Positions 29,489-37,214 of a stretch of DNA of 44,635 nt are shown here, in pieces (position 1 is the stretch's first letter; every line of letters starts with the position of its first letter). The notes under the pieces were generated by a model that saw nothing but the letters and a program-made list of their open reading frames with translations, did not search any database and was not told the origin of the DNA. Source of the stretch: Gemmatimonadaceae bacterium (GTDB lineage: Bacteria; Gemmatimonadota; Gemmatimonadetes; Gemmatimonadales; Gemmatimonadaceae); contig JANWIF010000072.1 in assembly GCA_025450035.1 (NCBI GenBank), positions 1 to 44,635 on the forward strand, read 5' to 3'. Made by a program: the position numbers and the translations under genes.

Positions 29489-30987
29489 CCAGCACGCAGC
29501 CAGCGCACGCGCCGGCGCCGTTCTTACCACCCAACAGCGGCAGCCCGGAGATCGGAGAGCGCGGCAGCGATGGCTTGATTCGCAAGATCGGCCGCGAACT
29601 GCTGCTCGCCATGTACGGGGCCATGCGCACTGTAAAGCTCTACCCACCCGACAATCCGGTGGTGCAAAAAACGATCGACGACCTGGTACGCATCGCGACC
29701 GACGTGTTTCACCGCGAACAAGAACTCGAGGTGCGCGTCAGCGGCGAGTTCATTTTCATCAACGGCACGCGGCTGCGACTCGACCTGGACAACTACGCGA
29801 GTTTCAGCCGCATCATCGGCGCGTTCCGCGAATCGGGCGTGGGCATGTGCCGGTTGCGGGGCGAGAGCGCGGCGCGTGACTGGGTGGTGTTTCTCACCCT
29901 ACTGCAGTCGCCGGCCACCGGCGATCCGGACGATCGGCTGCACGACCTGGGCGCCCGACTCGTTGCCGCCAACGTGATGCTGTTCGAGCTCGGACCCGCA
30001 TCGGCCGCCGACGCCGCCGATGCCGCGGACCAATTGCAGGTGAAGGAAGCGGCCAAACGCACCTACGCGCAGTCGGTGTCGGTGACGAAGGATGTCATCA
30101 ACTCGGTGCGCATGGGACGCAGCCCCAACATCAAGAAGATCAAGCGCGTGGTGCAGGGCATCGTGGACCACATTCTCAACGAGGAAACGTCGCTCATCGG
30201 GCTCACTACACTGCGCGATTACGACGAGTACACGTTCACCCACAGCGTGAACGTGTGCATTTTCGCGGTGGCCCTGGGCCGCAAGCTCGGCCTAACGCGA
30301 CTGCAATTGTACGACTTGGGCGTTGGCGCGCTGATGCACGACATCGGCAAAGCGCGCGTGCCGCTCGACATCCTGAACAAACCCGGCTCGCTCACCGAAG
30401 ACGAATGGCGCGTGGTATGCGGCCATCCGTGGATGGGGGTGCTTCAGCTGTTCCAGATGCGCGGACAGAATGAGATCCCGTACCGCGCGATGATCGTCGC
30501 CTTCGAGCATCACAAAAAGACGGACCTCACCGGCTATCCCAAGCACATCCGGCCGCGCGAGATGAGCATCTACAGCAAAGTCGTGGCGGTCTCCGATGCG
30601 TTCGATGCCGCCACCTCGCGGCGCGCCTATCAAACCATACCGCTCACCCCCGCCGATGTGCTCCAGGAGATGCGCGTCAACCCGCGGCGGGGCATGGACC
30701 AGGTGCTGGTGAAAGCCTTCATGAGCCTCGTGGGGCACTATCCGGTCGGCACCATGTTGGTGCTCGACACCTTCGAGCTGGCACTCGTCCACGCAAGCAA
30801 CCCCTCCCCCGACGCGATCTCACGGCCTATCGTAAAGATCGTCAGCGACGAGCGCGGGAACGTGCTCTTCCCCGGCGCGCTCGCCGATCTCACCGAACGG
30901 GACGCGGCCGGCGTGTACAAGCGCACCATCATCAAGGTGGCAGATCCCGACCGCTATGGCATCCGCGTCAGCGACTACTTCGTCTGA
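29485..30987 (+). CDS. HD-GYP-type phosphohydrolase domain protein
   Basis: 500 residues. Residues about 35-165 form the domain shared with the upstream HEAT protein (RTVKLYPPDNPVVQKTIDDL). Residues about 225-430 are an HD domain with THSVNVCIFAVALG, the metal motif MHDIGKARVP, a GHP histidine, and HHKKTDLTGYP at the GYP position. The canonical motif is HHE..DGxGYP, so the first Gly is Leu here and an acidic residue is Lys. Hydrolysis of cyclic di-GMP is possible but not assured. The start GTG 29485 overlaps the HEAT gene stop by 4 nt, and the end overlaps trpA by 32 nt. Confidence 0.85.
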   Translation: MTSTQPAHAPAPFLPPNSGSPEIGERGSDGLIRKIGRELLLAMYGAMRTVKLYPPDNPVVQKTIDDLVRIATDVFHREQELEVRVSGEFIFINGTRLRLDLDNYASFSRIIGAFRESGVGMCRLRGESAARDWVVFLTLLQSPATGDPDDRLHDLGARLVAANVMLFELGPASAADAADAADQLQVKEAAKRTYAQSVSVTKDVINSVRMGRSPNIKKIKRVVQGIVDHILNEETSLIGLTTLRDYDEYTFTHSVNVCIFAVALGRKLGLTRLQLYDLGVGALMHDIGKARVPLDILNKPGSLTEDEWRVVCGHPWMGVLQLFQMRGQNEIPYRAMIVAFEHHKKTDLTGYPKHIRPREMSIYSKVVAVSDAFDAATSRRAYQTIPLTPADVLQEMRVNPRRGMDQVLVKAFMSLVGHYPVGTMLVLDTFELALVHASNPSPDAISRPIVKIVSDERGNVLFPGALADLTERDAAGVYKRTIIKVADPDRYGIRVSDYFV

Positions 30988-31780
30988 TCCTCTCCCCGCT
31001 CCCATCGCCCAACGCTTTGCCGCGCTCGCCCAGCGCGGACGCAAGGCGCTGGTTGTGTACGTCACTGCTGGACATCCGGATCGCGCGCGCTCGCTCGCTC
31101 TGATTCGCGGCGTGGCGCGCGCCGGCGCCGACATCATCGAGATCGGCATTCCGTTCTCCGACCCGTTAGCCGACGGCCCGGTGATCCAAGCCAGCTCGCA
31201 ACGCGCGCTCGAGCAGGGCATGACATTCGACGGCGCGCTCGGCTTGATCGCGGACGCGGCGGTGGACGTGCCCGTGGTGCTGTTCACCTATATCAATCCG
31301 CTGCTGGCTGCTGGTGCCGACGCACTGGATCGTGCGGCCGCTGCTGGTGCGAGCGGGCTGCTTGTTACGGATCTCCCTGTTGGCGCGGACCCGGCGCTGG
31401 AAGCCAGGTTCGCCGCCGGGCCGCTGGACTTCGTGCGACTCGTCGCGCCCACCACGCCGTCGGACCGCATGGCGGACATCGCGCGTCACGGCAGCGGGTT
31501 CGTGTACCTCATCAGCCGGCTCGGCGTGACTGGCGCGCGTGACGACGTGTCCGCCGAGCTTCCTGCGACCATACTGCGCCTGCGCACGGCGACAACGCTG
31601 CCGATCTGTGTGGGATTCGGCATTTCGCACCCTGATCAGGCTGTGGCGGTGTCGCGGTTCGCCGACGGGATCGCGGTCGGGAGTGCGGTGGTTAGGCGGG
31701 CAGGGGAGAACGTAGAGGACGCGGTGGAATTCGTGGGCGAGTTGCGGCGCGCGATGGACGGGAAGACAGTGGCGAGGTAG
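30956..31780 (+). CDS. trpA: Tryptophan synthase alpha chain
   Basis: Cleaves indole-3-glycerol phosphate to indole for TrpB. 274 residues. Catalytic Glu62 and Asp73 are in IEIGIPFSDPLADGPVIQ. The family also shows VVYVTAGHPD, FVRLVAPTTPSDRM and CVGFGISHPDQA. I use ATG 30956, lying 32 nt inside the HD-GYP gene in another frame, which leaves a normal-length protein with a Ser/Thr-rich leader of about 15 residues. Confidence 0.95.
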   Translation: MASASATTSSDPLPAPIAQRFAALAQRGRKALVVYVTAGHPDRARSLALIRGVARAGADIIEIGIPFSDPLADGPVIQASSQRALEQGMTFDGALGLIADAAVDVPVVLFTYINPLLAAGADALDRAAAAGASGLLVTDLPVGADPALEARFAAGPLDFVRLVAPTTPSDRMADIARHGSGFVYLISRLGVTGARDDVSAELPATILRLRTATTLPICVGFGISHPDQAVAVSRFADGIAVGSAVVRRAGENVEDAVEFVGELRRAMDGKTVAR

Positions 31781-31814
31781 GAGGGAAGAGATCGGTCCCG
31801 ATTACCGCTCTCCA

Positions 31815-32330
31815 CTAGCTCTCCGTCCGCAACTTCCGCTCGACCTCCCCGTCCGGCCTGACCATCACCGTCCGCGACTGTTGCATCATCACCGTGCCGG
31901 GCTTCGCGCCACGTGGTTTGCGCACGTGCTTGCGGCGCGTCCAGTCCACCGGGACCACGGCCGATCCGCGCGAGCGGCTGTGCCAGGCGGCAAGGAGCGC
32001 GGCTTCGTGCAGATCGCGCGGCGGCGGCGTATCGGGGTTCGTCCAACGAAGCACCACGTGCGCGCCCGCGTCGTCGCGGGCGTGCAGCCACACGTCGTCC
32101 GGCGACGCGGCGTGAAACGTCAGCTCATCGTTGGACGCCGCGCCGCGACCTACCCAGATGTCGAGGCCGCCCGAGGAACGATACGTCCGGTACGGCAACC
32201 GCGCGCCGGTGGCCTTGCGCCCCCGGGCCGCTCTCGCCGCCGAGCCGTCGCCTAACGCGGGAGCCGGCGCGGCCCGGGCGGCCGGCGCCGCCGCGAGTGC
32301 CGCCGCAAGTGCCGCCAGGCGCTTCGGCAC
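31815..32330 (-). CDS. rqcH: NFACT/RqcH-like protein, C-terminal part (after in-frame TAG)
   Basis: 171 codons from GTG 32330. The frame is the same as that of the upstream ORF ending at 32334; only the codons TAG ACG separate them. It starts with a helical stretch (the second arm of the NFACT coiled coil), then the NFACT-R (DUF814) domain: GLDIWVGRGAASNDELTF, WLHARDDAGAHVVLR, and the basic end WTRRKHVRKPRGAKPGTV. This domain helps the RqcH/Rqc2 family bind nascent chain-peptidyl-tRNA on split 50S subunits. Whether it is made separately by restart at GTG, by readthrough, or not at all cannot be told from sequence. Confidence 0.85.
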   Translation of the reverse strand: MPKRLAALAAALAAAPAARAAPAPALGDGSAARAARGRKATGARLPYRTYRSSGGLDIWVGRGAASNDELTFHAASPDDVWLHARDDAGAHVVLRWTNPDTPPPRDLHEAALLAAWHSRSRGSAVVPVDWTRRKHVRKPRGAKPGTVMMQQSRTVMVRPDGEVERKLRTES

Positions 32331-32333
32331 CGT

Positions 32334-33266
32334 CTACAGGGCCCGCTCCATGGCGCGCGCCTCGGCATAGAGGCGCGCCGCCACGACCGCGCTCGTCTCG
32401 CCCGGTCGCGCCGGAACGGTCGCCGCCCCGTCGGTCAGCGGGACCATCACCGGTGGCGGCTCATTGCCTAACGCAATGAGGGCGTCCGCCATCCGCCGCA
32501 ACGCCGGCGCGCCGGCCGCACGATCCAGTTCCTCCTGTAAGCGAGCCAGCACACGCGCCCGGCGCTCAGCCACGGCACCGGTGCCGGCCGGATACACGGC
32601 GACCTCCTCGCGCGGCTCGATCAACGAGTCCACCGCCTCCGCGTCCGCGAAGAGCTGAAAAGGAAACAGCCGGCCGTCGTACCGTGACGGCTGCGCCGGC
32701 GCGCCCGAACTGAGCAGCCGATAGCGCTCGATCGCCACCTGTGGATGGGCGCACACCCACTGCGCCACACGCGGACTCATCCATCGGCCGCTCAAGAGCC
32801 GATCAGGATCGCGGTCGCGACACGCGGCCAGAATGGCCTCGTCGCTCAGCAGTGGTCGCGGCACCGCAGGTGGCGGCGGACTGCGAAGCAGCCCGGCGTT
32901 CTCCTTCCCATTCTCGTACAACCTGGCGCTTCGCGCCAACGGCACCACACTCACCACAAGTGTGGCCAGACCCTCGGGAGAGCCTTTGAATCGACCCGGT
33001 CGGCTCAGCTCGATGTGCAGCTGCCGATCGTCCTCAGGCGCCCAGACGCGGCGAACCGAATAGTCGCGAAGCGTCGCGTTGGATTTCGGAAGATCGACCA
33101 CCCGCACGCGAACGTCCGCCAGGTCCAGGTCGAAGCACACTGGAAAACCGGCCGCCGACACGGTCACCGTGCTGTGCACGCGGTCGAACGAACATGCGTC
33201 GACGCGGTGGCCTCGCCAACGCGCATCCAGCTCGCGCGCGAGGTGAAAAACGGTCAGACTGTCCAC
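32334..33266 (-). CDS. rqcH: NFACT/RqcH-like protein, N-terminal part, ending at in-frame TAG
   Basis: 310 codons from GTG 33266. NFACT-N domain with a D-R pair (Asp80-Arg81 in EDDRQLHIELSRPGRF) at the place where RqcH needs Asp-Arg for Ala-tailing of stalled nascent chains. A middle part with a helix-hairpin-helix-like segment follows, then the first coiled-coil arm, which ends abruptly (ARLYAEARAMERAL, stop). Coding similarity resumes in the same frame after the stop, so one nonsense codon interrupts an otherwise intact gene of about 483 codons. Divergent from folK, with 55 bp between. Full-length function depends on how the TAG is read. Confidence 0.85.
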   Translation of the reverse strand: MDSLTVFHLARELDARWRGHRVDACSFDRVHSTVTVSAAGFPVCFDLDLADVRVRVVDLPKSNATLRDYSVRRVWAPEDDRQLHIELSRPGRFKGSPEGLATLVVSVVPLARSARLYENGKENAGLLRSPPPPAVPRPLLSDEAILAACRDRDPDRLLSGRWMSPRVAQWVCAHPQVAIERYRLLSSGAPAQPSRYDGRLFPFQLFADAEAVDSLIEPREEVAVYPAGTGAVAERRARVLARLQEELDRAAGAPALRRMADALIALGNEPPPVMVPLTDGAATVPARPGETSAVVAARLYAEARAMERAL

Positions 33267-33276
33267 AACGTGAGGT

Positions 33277-33305
33277 TTGACACCCGCGGACGATGCCGGT
33301 ACGTT
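33277..33305 (+). promoter_or_regulatory. Candidate promoter of folK-panB-panC unit
   Basis: TTGACA (33277-33282), a 17-bp spacer, and TACGTT (33300-33305). The start of transcription would be near 33312, 10 nt before the folK ATG. The same 55-bp gap must also serve the divergent NFACT gene. Confidence 0.55.
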
Positions 33306-33321
33306 CCGGCGCTGTCAACAC

Positions 33322-33738
33322 ATGCGTGACATCGCCTACATCGCGCTCGTCTCCAACCTCGGCGACCGGGCTGAGTATCTTGCGCTGGCTCGCCGGCGAC
33401 TCGCGGCGCTTCCCGGAAGCCGCCTCCTCGACGCATCTTCCATCGAGGAGACTGAGGCCGTCGGAAACGTGCCCCAGGGCCCCTATCTCAACCAGATGGT
33501 CGCGCTTGAGACGACGCTCTCGTCTCACGCTCTGCTCGACGCCCTGCATGCCATCGAACATGAGGCGGGCAGGGAGCGCACGGTCCCCTGGGGACCGCGT
33601 ACACTCGACCTGGATATCGTAATGTTCGAAGCGCAGACCATTTCTGATCCGGACCTGACAGTTCCGCACCTCGAGTTGCCGCATCGTGACTTCTGGCAGC
33701 GCGGGATCGCCGAGTTGAAGGGAAAGGAGCGCGGATGA
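33322..33738 (+). CDS. folK: 2-amino-4-hydroxy-6-hydroxymethyldihydropteridine diphosphokinase
   Basis: Pyrophosphorylates the pterin precursor of folate. 138 residues. ALVSNLGDR replaces the usual ALGSNLGD start, and the signature RTLDLDIVMFE provides the two Asp residues that bind Mg-ATP. VPHLELPHRDF is the usual C-terminal segment. I use ATG 33322 (MRDIAYIALVSN); the frame is open back to 33277, but that would cover the promoter. The stop overlaps panB by 4 nt. Other folate genes are not in the window. Confidence 0.92.
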   Translation: MRDIAYIALVSNLGDRAEYLALARRRLAALPGSRLLDASSIEETEAVGNVPQGPYLNQMVALETTLSSHALLDALHAIEHEAGRERTVPWGPRTLDLDIVMFEAQTISDPDLTVPHLELPHRDFWQRGIAELKGKERG

Positions 33739-34562
33739 GCAGCGTCAGCTCCGCGCCGGCAGTCAAACGGGTGAGCGTGCGCGACATCCGCGCCCGTAAG
33801 GGGACATCGGACAAGATCGTTGTCGTTACCGCGTACGATGCGCTGTTCGGCCGGTTGGTGGATGAAGCCGGCGTCGATATCGCGCTCGTGGGCGATTCGG
33901 TGGGCACCGTGCTCGCCGGCTACGAGTCGACGATCTCGGTCACGCTCGACCAGATGATCTATCATGCGGCGGCGGCGCGGCGCGGCGTGAAGCGCGCGCT
34001 GCTGGTGGTCGACATGCCGTTCCTCACGTATCAGGTGAGCGCCGAGCAGGCGGTGACGAACTGTGGCCGCGTGTTGCAGGAGACGGGCGCCGAAGTGGTC
34101 AAGCTCGAAGGGGGCGGTCCCGAGGTGACACGTGCCGTGCGCGCGCTCACGTCGGTCGGTATCCCGGTGATGGGACACCTCGGCTACACGCCACAATCGG
34201 AGAACGCGTTAGGCAGGCACCGCGTGCAAGGGCGCGACGACCGCGCTGCGGCGACGCTGCGCGACCACGCCCGTGCCCTGGAAGACGCCGGCGCGTTTTC
34301 GGTTGTGCTGGAACTCATTCCCGCCGCGGTGGCCGCCGACGTCACGGCGGCGATATCCATTCCCACCATTGGCATTGGCGCCGGCGCTGCGTGCGATGGG
34401 CAAGTGCTTGTGCTGCCCGACCTGTTAGGCCTGAACGACCAGTTCACACCAAAATTTCTCAAGCGTTACGCCACCCTCGCCGACGACGTGCGCAATGCCG
34501 TCCGTCAATACGGAGAGGACGTGCGTGGCGGCCGATATCCGGATGACGACCATAGCTTCTAG
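33735..34562 (+). CDS. panB: 3-methyl-2-oxobutanoate hydroxymethyltransferase
   Basis: First step of pantothenate synthesis: ketoisovalerate to ketopantoate with methylene-THF. 275 residues. VVVTAYDALFGRLVDEAGVD and LVGDSVG at the Mg site, VKLEGG, and GIPVMGHLGYTPQSENALG are the conserved blocks, with IGIGAGAACDGQVLVLPDLLG near the C-terminus. ATG overlaps the folK stop by 4 nt. Placing a folate gene and panB in one unit makes sense because PanB uses a folate cofactor. Confidence 0.96.
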   Translation: MSSVSSAPAVKRVSVRDIRARKGTSDKIVVVTAYDALFGRLVDEAGVDIALVGDSVGTVLAGYESTISVTLDQMIYHAAAARRGVKRALLVVDMPFLTYQVSAEQAVTNCGRVLQETGAEVVKLEGGGPEVTRAVRALTSVGIPVMGHLGYTPQSENALGRHRVQGRDDRAAATLRDHARALEDAGAFSVVLELIPAAVAADVTAAISIPTIGIGAGAACDGQVLVLPDLLGLNDQFTPKFLKRYATLADDVRNAVRQYGEDVRGGRYPDDDHSF

Positions 34563-34563
34563 C

Positions 34564-35412
34564 ATGCGGCTCATAGAAAAAATCGCGTCGTTGCGCGCCC
34601 CGCTCTCCGAGGCGCGCCGGCGCGGACAGAGTATCGCGCTCGTCCCGACCATGGGATACTTGCACGAGGGGCATCTGCACCTGGTGGATGTAGCGCGCCG
34701 GCACGCCGCGGTCGTCGTGCTGAGCGTATTCGTGAATCCGTTGCAGTTCGGGCCGCACGAGGATTTCACGCGCTATCCTCGCGACCTCGAGGGGGACGCG
34801 ATGAAAGCGGAGCGGCGCGGCGTAGACTTGCTGTTCGCGCCGCCGGTGGAAGAGTTGTACGCGAGTGACCGCACGGTGGCGGTGACGCCGCTCAGCCTCG
34901 CGGATCGGTGGGAGGGCGCCGCGCGTCCGGGACATTTCACCGGGGTCCTCACCGTCGTGACCAAGTTGTTCAACATCGTCCAGCCGACGGTGGCCGTGTT
35001 CGGGCAGAAGGACATTCAGCAGGCCACACTCATCAAGGCGCTGGCGCGCGATCTCGATTTTGGCGTAAAGATTGTGATCGCCAACACGGTGCGCGAACCG
35101 GATGGGTTGGCGATGTCCAGTCGCAACGCATATCTGGCACCCGAGGAGCGCCGTCGCGCGCTGGTGTTATGGCGTACGTTGCGCGCGGTGTCCGAGGCGT
35201 TCGACGCCGGCGAATACGACGGCGTCGAGTTGGAGCAGTTAGGCTGGGAAATTCTGGCGACGGAGCCGGAGGTGCAAGTGGACTATCTCGCGATCGTCGA
35301 TCCGCAGCGCCTTGAACCGGTGGCGGTCGCCGAGCAGGGCACGATCGTCGCCATTGCGGCGCGCGTGGGCGGCACCCGTCTCATCGACAACGTCATCCTC
35401 GGCGCGTTGTGA
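34564..35412 (+). CDS. panC: Pantoate-beta-alanine ligase
   Basis: Makes pantothenate from pantoate and beta-alanine with ATP. 282 residues. The adenylate-forming HIGH-like motif is PTMGYLHEGHLHL (His34, His37), with FVNPLQFGPHEDFTRYPR, VVTKLFNIVQP, FGQKDIQQ and the KMSKS-like MSSRNAYL. The start is ATG 34564, just after the panB stop. ATG 34543, overlapping panB, is an alternative. Neither has a clear Shine-Dalgarno sequence. The last bases overlap the next gene by 4 nt. Confidence 0.95.
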   Translation: MRLIEKIASLRAPLSEARRRGQSIALVPTMGYLHEGHLHLVDVARRHAAVVVLSVFVNPLQFGPHEDFTRYPRDLEGDAMKAERRGVDLLFAPPVEELYASDRTVAVTPLSLADRWEGAARPGHFTGVLTVVTKLFNIVQPTVAVFGQKDIQQATLIKALARDLDFGVKIVIANTVREPDGLAMSSRNAYLAPEERRRALVLWRTLRAVSEAFDAGEYDGVELEQLGWEILATEPEVQVDYLAIVDPQRLEPVAVAEQGTIVAIAARVGGTRLIDNVILGAL

Positions 35413-36248
35413 CGTGGAGCGCCGTCGTAGCAGCGCTCGATGACGGCGACACGTTCCGGTCGCGGGTGAGCGTGTACCTGCACCCGCTCGCCGGACGTCC
35501 GATCGTCTGGCACGTGGTGCGTGCGCTTGAGGAAGCGAGTCCGGCCCCCTGCGTCGTGCGGATCCTTCATCGCGCGGCGACGGCGCTGATGGTTCCCGAG
35601 GGCACGTCGGTGCCGGTCGTGGCCGAGGCGACGGCAGAGGGCCAGGAGTGGGTCGCGCTGCGCGCCGCCGTCACGGCGCCAGGATTGTGCGTGTTGGTGG
35701 ATGGCGCCGCACCGCTCATCTCCCCGTCCACCATTTCGCGCTTGCTCCGCGCGGGCGAGGGCGGCGGCGGCATCGCCGGTCTTCCCGATGCGCACGTAGA
35801 TGGGCGCTATCTCGCCGTGGGAGGCGAGGGACCGGCGCTCGCCTCGGCTGAGGATCCGCGCCAGCCGGTCGGCGCGGTGCGCATCGCGCCGACATCGCCG
35901 GATGAGCTCATTCGCGTCGTCGACCGTCACACGTTGTCCGACGCGTCGGTGGCGCTCCGCAACCGGCTCGTTAGGCGGCACGAGGCGGCGGGCGTGAGCT
36001 TCGTGCTCCCGGCAACCACCTGGATCGACGCCGACGTGCGCATCGGTGCAGACAGCGTGATCTATCCCGGCGCCGTGCTCGAAGGGCAAACGGAGATCGG
36101 CAGCGAATGCGTGATCGGGCCGTACACACGCATCGTGGACGCCAGCATTGGACGGGGTGCGGAGCTCAAGGGATGGAATTACGTGGCGCGCACCAGCATC
36201 CGAAATCACGCCGTGCTCGAGCCGTATGTCCGGCGCGGCTTCGATTGA
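35409..36248 (+). CDS. Degenerate, truncated GlmU-like nucleotidyltransferase/left-handed beta-helix protein
   Basis: 279 residues against about 450 for GlmU. The N-terminus keeps YLHPLAGRPIVWHVVRAL, but the nucleotide loop that reads LAAGxGTRM in GlmU is here AALDDGDTFRS, and the PK lysine is lost (RVSVYLHP). The C-terminal part has the opening hexapeptide coils (TWIDADVRIGADSVIYPGAVLEG, then IGSECVIGPYTRI) and stops just where GlmU reads GPFAxLRPG, before the acetyltransferase site. Both activities are therefore unlikely. GTG start overlaps the panC stop; the end overlaps the HD gene by 23 nt. It may be a regulator or remnant paralogue. Confidence 0.8.
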   Translation: MTWSAVVAALDDGDTFRSRVSVYLHPLAGRPIVWHVVRALEEASPAPCVVRILHRAATALMVPEGTSVPVVAEATAEGQEWVALRAAVTAPGLCVLVDGAAPLISPSTISRLLRAGEGGGGIAGLPDAHVDGRYLAVGGEGPALASAEDPRQPVGAVRIAPTSPDELIRVVDRHTLSDASVALRNRLVRRHEAAGVSFVLPATTWIDADVRIGADSVIYPGAVLEGQTEIGSECVIGPYTRIVDASIGRGAELKGWNYVARTSIRNHAVLEPYVRRGFD

Positions 36249-36771
36249 GCTGCCGGCGTGGGCGCGGGTCAGCCTCGCGCGACGCCAACACATTGCCCGG
36301 GTGACTGCGCTCTTGATGCAATGGGCGGATGCACTCCAGCTCCCATCGCCGGAGCGTGCGGCGTGGCACGATGCAGGAATGTGGCACGATGCGCTGCGCG
36401 ACGCGCCGGAAGGCGATCTGCGCGCGCGCTCGGGCAACGACGCGCTACCGGTGGGCATGCTGCACGGTCCTGCGGCGGCCGCACATCTGGCGGGTGACGG
36501 CGAGCAGCGCGCGACCGTGCTCGAGGCCATTCGCTGGCATACCGTCGGGAACGCGTCGTGGGACCGCACCGGACGCGCGCTGTATATGGCCGACTACCTG
36601 GAACCCGAACGCCGCTTCGCGCGAGTGGAGCGCGCGTATCTCGCGACCCAGGTGCCCTACAACTTCGAGGGAACGTTTCGACAGGTCGTGCGCCACCGGC
36701 TCGAATGGGCGCTTCACGAGGGGCACGAGCTCTACCCCAACACCGTCGAGCTGTGGAACAGCCTGCGCTGA
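36226..36771 (+). CDS. YqeK-like HD-domain hydrolase
   Basis: 181 residues. The pattern follows YqeK, a bis(5'-nucleosyl)-tetraphosphate (Ap4A) hydrolase: RQHIARVTAL (first His), MWHDALRD (HD, with Arg for the usual Lys), MLHGPAAAAHL, AIRWHTVGN, ALYMADYLEPER and the C-terminal LYPNTVELWNSL. The start is ATG 36226 within the GlmU-like gene. In many bacteria yqeK lies between nadD and a LytR-type gene. Here a LytR_C protein follows as expected, but nadD and rsfS are not next to it. Confidence 0.82.
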   Translation: MSGAASIELPAWARVSLARRQHIARVTALLMQWADALQLPSPERAAWHDAGMWHDALRDAPEGDLRARSGNDALPVGMLHGPAAAAHLAGDGEQRATVLEAIRWHTVGNASWDRTGRALYMADYLEPERRFARVERAYLATQVPYNFEGTFRQVVRHRLEWALHEGHELYPNTVELWNSLR

Positions 36772-37214
36772 CGCCGCGACGGCTGCTGGCGGCGGCAGCG
36801 GCGGTGGTACTGCTGGTCTCGATCGTTGGCGCGGCGCTCGTCGCGGTGCATCGCCGCGGCGCCGATCATTCCGTTAGGCCGTTGGTGCGCAGCGCCCCCG
36901 ATGCGAGGGCGCCCACTGGCACGCGGATACGCGTCGAGGTGTTGAACGCGTCGAAGGTGAGTGGTCTGGCACGGCGCGCCACGTTCGATCTGCGTGATCG
37001 CGGGTTCGACGTGGTGGAAGCCGGGAACGCGAGCCAGCGCCGGGACACCACGCTCATCCTCTCGCGCTCGGGCCACGACGACTGGGCGCAATTGGTGGCC
37101 CGAGCCATGGGGGGCGCGCCGGTGGAAGCGCGGCCCGATTCGTCACACTACGTGGACGTGACCGTGCTCGTCGGCGCGCTGTGGCGGCCGCCGCCCGAGC
37201 CGTTCTACCCGTAG
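36753..37214 (+). CDS. LytR_C-domain membrane protein
   Basis: 153 residues. One transmembrane helix at about residues 11-32 (LLAAAAAVVLLVSIVGAALV) is followed by a short linker and a LytR/CpsA/Psr C-terminal-type domain (RIRVEVLNASKVSGLARRAT, then LRDRGFDVVEAGNAS). There is no LCP catalytic domain, so it is a stand-alone LytR_C protein exposed outside the membrane. Function is unknown; a cell-wall link is an inference from the domain. GTG 36753 overlaps the HD gene by 19 nt. The last 72 bp overlap the convergent rlmN gene. Confidence 0.75.
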   Translation: MEQPALTPRRLLAAAAAVVLLVSIVGAALVAVHRRGADHSVRPLVRSAPDARAPTGTRIRVEVLNASKVSGLARRATFDLRDRGFDVVEAGNASQRRDTTLILSRSGHDDWAQLVARAMGGAPVEARPDSSHYVDVTVLVGALWRPPPEPFYP

